From Turritopsis dohrnii (Eukaryota > Cnidaria > Hydrozoa > Anthoathecata > Oceaniidae), in assembly GCA_027922465.2 (NCBI GenBank), contig BQMF02000027.1, positions 496,001 through 560,000 on the forward strand: a stretch of DNA of 64,000 nt, written 5' to 3'. Under the pieces are notes generated by a model that did no database searches, was not told the DNA's origin, and saw only the letters and a program-made list of their open reading frames with translations. This document shows, piece by piece, positions 60,084-64,000 of this stretch (positions are counted from its first letter, which is position 1; each line of letters opens with the position of its first letter). A program made the position numbers and the translations under genes.

Positions 60084-61130
60084 ATGGGTAACGAGATATC
60101 AAGGAAATATCCGTTTGATGATGTCAAAAAAAAGAGCAAAGGTTCAGTTTCAGATGAACGTATGGCCAAATTGGACTCACAAAGCACCCGATCCGATAAT
60201 GGATTTCACAGTCAAGAAGAAACAGGATCGGAATGTTCGAACAGGTCGGTGTTCTCGAGTTCATCAGAAATATCATCCGGTTTTGATAGCGCATGCGCTC
60301 GTTATGATCGTCGACAATCGTCCCAATCTTATAAGGAACGGAGAAACCACATGAAAGTTTTCAAACGGAAACTTTCGCTGAGGTACACAAAATCTGAACC
60401 AAAGACACGTGCAGAACTAGATATTTCTATATCCTCCAGCAATGAGAATAGCAACGGAAAAATTGACTCTCCACTTAATTATATTGCCAAAGTAAAAATG
60501 AACCAAAAACGAAAGCTGGTAGCTATGGCACTGCTAACAGAAGGTGAGATGCTGGAAAAATACAAAATACCGCTAGGGAAACCCCTACACGTAAAATTAA
60601 GGCCAAGTTTTAAGGTTCCTGAACAGAAAGATCAAACGACGTCATATGCAGTGACTGTCTGGCTGAAAGAAGTACCCAAAAAGAAATTGGTTGCATATGG
60701 ACACCTATACGAAGCTGATATTTCGTTTTCAGAAGCGAAAATAAGTAAGCATAGTGATGAGGGCAACAAAAAGGTGGTGATTGCACACACGTGGAACGGA
60801 AAATCAACCGTAGTGACCTTATCCGAAAAAACTATAACGATCAGAGGAAATTTCACTAATCCCGAATGCGGAACATTAGATTACCTGGAATTTGAATTGT
60901 CTTTAACGCCACCAACGAAATCAGCTATAGGAAAAGAACTGTGTCATATAGCACAGGACGTTTCTCAAATGCACATGCGCAATCGAGGTGAAGCTATCGA
61001 TAGTGGAGATTTGAATGGCTGGTTCGTATTTCGGGATAACCGGGTAAAATCTGTTGATATGGAGTTTCTGTGGAAAGCAGCAGTTTCTTTAAACAAACCG
61101 GACAAGCTGAATGAAACTCTTCACTCATAA
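60084..61130 (+). CDS. Uncharacterised 348-residue protein, MGxxxS start
   Basis: A single coding exon of 348 codons whose ATG has A at -3 and G at +4. A branch/acceptor-like GCTAACCTTTTAG ends just before the AAAG preceding ATG, suggesting an upstream non-coding exon. The N-terminus MGNEIS fits the N-myristoylation pattern. Residues 20-80 are Ser-rich and polar, then a basic patch follows (RRNHMKVFKRKLSLRYTKS, near 86-104). Residues about 135-280 look like a beta-rich globular domain with alternating hydrophobics (VTVWLKEV, KKVVIAHTWNG, KTITIRGNF). The C-terminus includes DLNGWFVFRDNRVKSVDMEF. Probably a membrane-associated cytoplasmic protein. I recognise no domain family. Confidence 0.75.
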   Translation: MGNEISRKYPFDDVKKKSKGSVSDERMAKLDSQSTRSDNGFHSQEETGSECSNRSVFSSSSEISSGFDSACARYDRRQSSQSYKERRNHMKVFKRKLSLRYTKSEPKTRAELDISISSSNENSNGKIDSPLNYIAKVKMNQKRKLVAMALLTEGEMLEKYKIPLGKPLHVKLRPSFKVPEQKDQTTSYAVTVWLKEVPKKKLVAYGHLYEADISFSEAKISKHSDEGNKKVVIAHTWNGKSTVVTLSEKTITIRGNFTNPECGTLDYLEFELSLTPPTKSAIGKELCHIAQDVSQMHMRNRGEAIDSGDLNGWFVFRDNRVKSVDMEFLWKAAVSLNKPDKLNETLHS

Positions 61131-61689
61131 GAAAAACACAAGTCTTCTATTATATTTCTGATGTCTGCATTGTGTTACAACACCGCCTCGTTTACATCAC
61201 AAGACCGCCTCGTATTCAACCTGACCATTAAAACTGCTTAAAAAAGAGACACGAAATATTTCACTTAAATTCTTTTATCAAGATTAAGTGCGAAATTATT
61301 TAGGAACACGGAGACGAGGCAACGGATGTAATTTATGAATAAGATTGTCATTTTCTGTTTGTATGAATACGCTTCTTAAGGAACACCAAGGTTTAAGGCG
61401 ACTTTTGCATTTCTGGAAAATCATGTGATATGTTCTTTCGCTAATTATTCGCTAATTATTCTTTTGTTCTTTTCCGTTCCTGCCCGTGGAACGATCAGAA
61501 AAATATAACATAAATATAATGTCGAAATGAGCTTACTGTTTGTTCCGAACGAAAAAAAGGAAAGAAAGAATTAAACCAATCAGATTTTAGTATTTTCCAG
61601 AAGTGGAAAACGACCTTGATGAAAAAAATATGTTTAAGCTAAAGATTAAATCAAGAACGAGTCTCTCCTTACAATGTTTTCTTATAATA
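61131..61689. other. Downstream of the 348-residue gene
   Basis: AT-rich, with a short duplication GCTAATTATTC at 61440-61461. No gene recognised; the 3' UTR of the preceding gene presumably lies here. Confidence 0.4.
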
Positions 61690-62116
61690 CACGCTTTTTT
61701 TTGTAACACAAGCCTCGGATTTGGCCAAAATTACGAACAAAGTAAGAACAACTTGAAACCCAAATTATTGTTGCAAAAATTAAGAACAGACTCAGCCTGA
61801 ATCTTCTTGTAAAATAAGAACAGTTCATGATGTGAATTCTCTCACTGGTAAATGTTTTTAGAAGTTTGTTGTTGTTTTTCACCTTCAATAAATGTGAGAA
61901 TGGATCATTACCGAACAGCAACCATACTTTTAACCAGTTGTTTCTTAAAAAAGATTTATTTTTGTTTTACAGGAAGTTTCATAAGTAAGAACAAAATGAG
62001 GCTAAAACTTGACACTGTGTTTTTGAAGAATGAAATGAGAACAGTTTAGGCTGAAAAAGGCTCGAAACAGCCAACCTCAGTTCAAATTTTACTGGTTTTT
62101 ATAAAAAAAAAGCGTG
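61690..62116 (-). mobile_element. MITE M1, copy b
   Basis: A 427-bp element flanked by TA. Ends CACGCTTTTTTTTGTAA and a mirrored TTATAAAAAAAAAGCGTG are inverted. The interior matches copy a (1003-1461) in opposite orientation, including the TGAATTCTCTCACTGGTAAA block. Confidence 0.8.
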
Positions 62117-62975
62117 TACACTAAATAAAACATGCACTATTCTTGTAAATGTTAATGTGGTGAAAGTATTAGTTAGAAAAATTTAGAGCAATAGAAGATA
62201 ACAACGAGTCTGATTTCTTGAACTCGAATTTATTTCAGCTTTAGTAACAATATTAGCAGAATCTTTAACTAGCAACATGAAATTTTGTCTATCAATGCTT
62301 AGCAACAAATTAAGCAACATTACCCCTAAAAAATGGTCAGTTTTTAAGAAACATTACTACTAACGTCTGACCTTGGTTGCTTATAAAAAAAATGTGTACA
62401 GGAAGAAGAATATATCTTTTCATTCAATTCTGAAAGTTTCATCGCTGAGACTGTAAGATTCATGAGGAATCAGAGTTTAAAAAGCGACTACAAAATAAAC
62501 ATGAAATCTTGAAGTACATTTCTGATTAGTTACTGCGATCGTAAAAAGTCAATGAAAGTATTGAAATTGAGATACTGGTTTTTCTTTAGCTCAAATTAAG
62601 GGATATGTGGTGTATGCCAGGTACTAATCGGTTATCTCCCGCCCATAAGACATAGTCAATTTTTCTGGAGGATAGTTAAGTTATTAAGGGAAGAAAAGAA
62701 AAACGTGCAATTAATAAACAATAATTCGTTACAGTGTGTACTCCTTTACAAAATTTGTACTCCTTTACAAAATGTCTGTACCCGCCTCTGAGACAGTAGA
62801 GTGATTTAGATGTGAGAACGCGCACGTCAGTTCGCTCGGGGAAAACCTAAAAAGAGACTGGAACTAGACATTTTTGAGATTTCTTGTATGGTGCCGTCCC
62901 GTTCGCAACGCCATTTCAACAGGTTTCGCGTTGTGTACACAACGTGTAGAAAGTATTGGAAAAGTACACCGAAAT
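62117..62975. other. Region upstream of the Myb/SANT-like gene
   Basis: No gene seen. A direct repeat GTACTCCTTTACAAAAT occurs twice at 62740-62775. The GC-richer CGCGCACGTCAGTTCGCTCG stretch at 62819-62838 may be promoter-proximal. Confidence 0.4.
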
Positions 62976-63942
62976 ATGGAAAACACAAATAAAAAGTAAG
63001 TATTATGATGTCCTAAGTTAATTTAGTTACATTTTCCAGGGCTTTAAAAATGACATTACAATCAATTTTTTAAGATATTGACTTACACTTTATGTTTTGA
63101 TTTTGAAGATCTTAGAACTTACTTCTACAGCACAGGGATTTACTTATCAGTTATTTCTGCCTGCATTTTTGTTTAAAAAGTGAATTATTGTATAAGTGGC
63201 CTTAATGTGTTGAAGTCAGTTACATGTTAACGTGAAGTTTGACTGATTGTCTAAATTGTGTCTTTTATTCAGGCAAACTATGACCTGGACAGAGGAAAAA
63301 GACATCATTATGATGAGAGAAGTGGCTAACAATGGACTTTTGTTGCATAAACCAGGTAGCAAAGAGAGAGGTCAAGGATGGCAAGAAGTAGCAGATAAAT
63401 TAAGCACTGAAGAAGGATTCTCGATAGTTACACAGCGTGGAGTTAGAGAAAGACTTACAAACATTATGAAATAATACAAAACAAAAATGAATAAAGAAAA
63501 GAATGAAAGTGGACTTGGGGGCAATGCTCCCACTGAAAATGAGGTTTTACTTGAAGAGTTAATCAACATTAATGAAGACACTATTGCAAAAGTTGAAAAT
63601 GAAAACGAAAAGAAGAAATCTGAAGTTGAAGTAGAAAAAATACACGCAACAGAAATGAGACAGATAGCAATGGAGAGGATGGGTGAAACTCAGAAACGAA
63701 AAAATAAAGAATCTCTTCCAGCAGAAAAGAAATGTCGAAGAACAACGCTCGATACTGTTGCTTTCTTGAGGGAAAAATTAGAAGCAGATAAAGAAAATAA
63801 AGCACAGGAAAGAAGAGAGCATAAAGAAAGAATGACCATTTTAGCTCAGCAAAATCAGCAGCAAAATATGATTCAGCTACAAATGAATGCTCTACTTGCT
63901 CAACAGACTGAATTAATGAAACAATTGTTGGAGAAAAAATGA
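62976..63942 (+). pseudogene. Myb/SANT-like coiled-coil gene with one in-frame stop
   Basis: Exon 1 is 62976-62995 (ATG, MENTNK, perfect GTAAGT donor); exon 2 begins at 63273 after TTTTATTCAG, and the frame joins exactly. The head MTWTEEKDIIMMREVANNG .. KERGQGWQEVADKL .. QRGVRERL is a Myb/SANT-like DNA-binding domain. The rest is a long Glu/Lys-rich coiled coil (E..LLEELI, FLREKLEADKEN) ending in a Gln-rich helix (QQNQQQNMIQLQMNALLAQQ). This layout is common in cnidarian transposon-derived or Myb/SANT-like families. A TAA at 63472-63474 interrupts the frame right after LTNIMK, where relatives continue with a YK.K segment; the same frame then runs 156 codons to 63942. Recent pseudogene, allele or sequencing error. 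Confidence 0.7.
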
Positions 63943-64000
63943 GAAACAAATAGTGTCAAAGTTGCTAAGTTTTGTTTGTGTTTTGTTCACTACATATACA

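Overview
This is a eukaryotic, intron-bearing, AT-rich window crowded with transposable elements. The mix points to an early-branching animal, most likely a cnidarian: TNP2-like/DUF4806 and pogo/Tigger-like DNA transposons, short hairpin elements with CCTCG...CCCTGG ends, tRNA-derived SINEs, a divergent class A GPCR and a few small genes with short introns. That taxonomic call is inference. No ordinary operon, rRNA or CRISPR is present.

Layout. 0-11 kb is a nest of mobile DNA. It holds inverted copies of one dispersed repeat family, two arrays of a 14-bp palindrome at exact 22-bp spacing, a pogo-like transposase remnant, and a structurally complete 4.49-kb CACTA-like transposon (6168-10655). 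The transposon carries an intact transposase gene and a seven-exon DUF4806 gene. 11.4-13.2 kb holds a complete three-exon gene for a small secreted protein on the plus strand and a partial, divergently oriented gene on the minus strand. 14.0-23.5 kb is one giant palindrome: arms of about 4.74 kb, roughly ten visible differences, and a 45-bp spacer. Each arm carries a decayed pogo-like transposase and a MITE whose ends match the CACTA-like element. The centre of the palindrome lies inside a hammerhead ribozyme belonging to a 272-nt retrozyme-like unit that also has Pol III A and B boxes. 23.5-25.1 kb holds elements built from a CCGAGTTA/TAACTCGG palindrome repeated every 40-41 bp.

25.7-29.8 kb holds two credible host genes: a two-exon GPCR (minus) and a two-exon 72-residue single-pass membrane protein (plus). 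30-35 kb has several MITEs, a 4 x 63-bp tandem repeat and a short SINE. 35.0-39.5 kb is a head-to-tail array of six Helitron-like units with covarying 3' hairpins. 40-60 kb is mostly gene-poor, with nested Tc1/mariner-type and SINE insertions. 60.1-61.1 kb encodes a 348-residue protein with an N-myristoylation-type start. The right edge (63.0-63.9 kb) holds a Myb/SANT-like coiled-coil gene interrupted by one in-frame stop.

The strongest candidates for something unusual are the hammerhead/Pol III unit at the palindrome centre, the 22-bp palindrome arrays, the secreted-protein gene with a C-x6-C loop, and the tandem Helitron array. All gene models were read by eye from splice sites and reading frame. 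None was tested against transcripts or databases.
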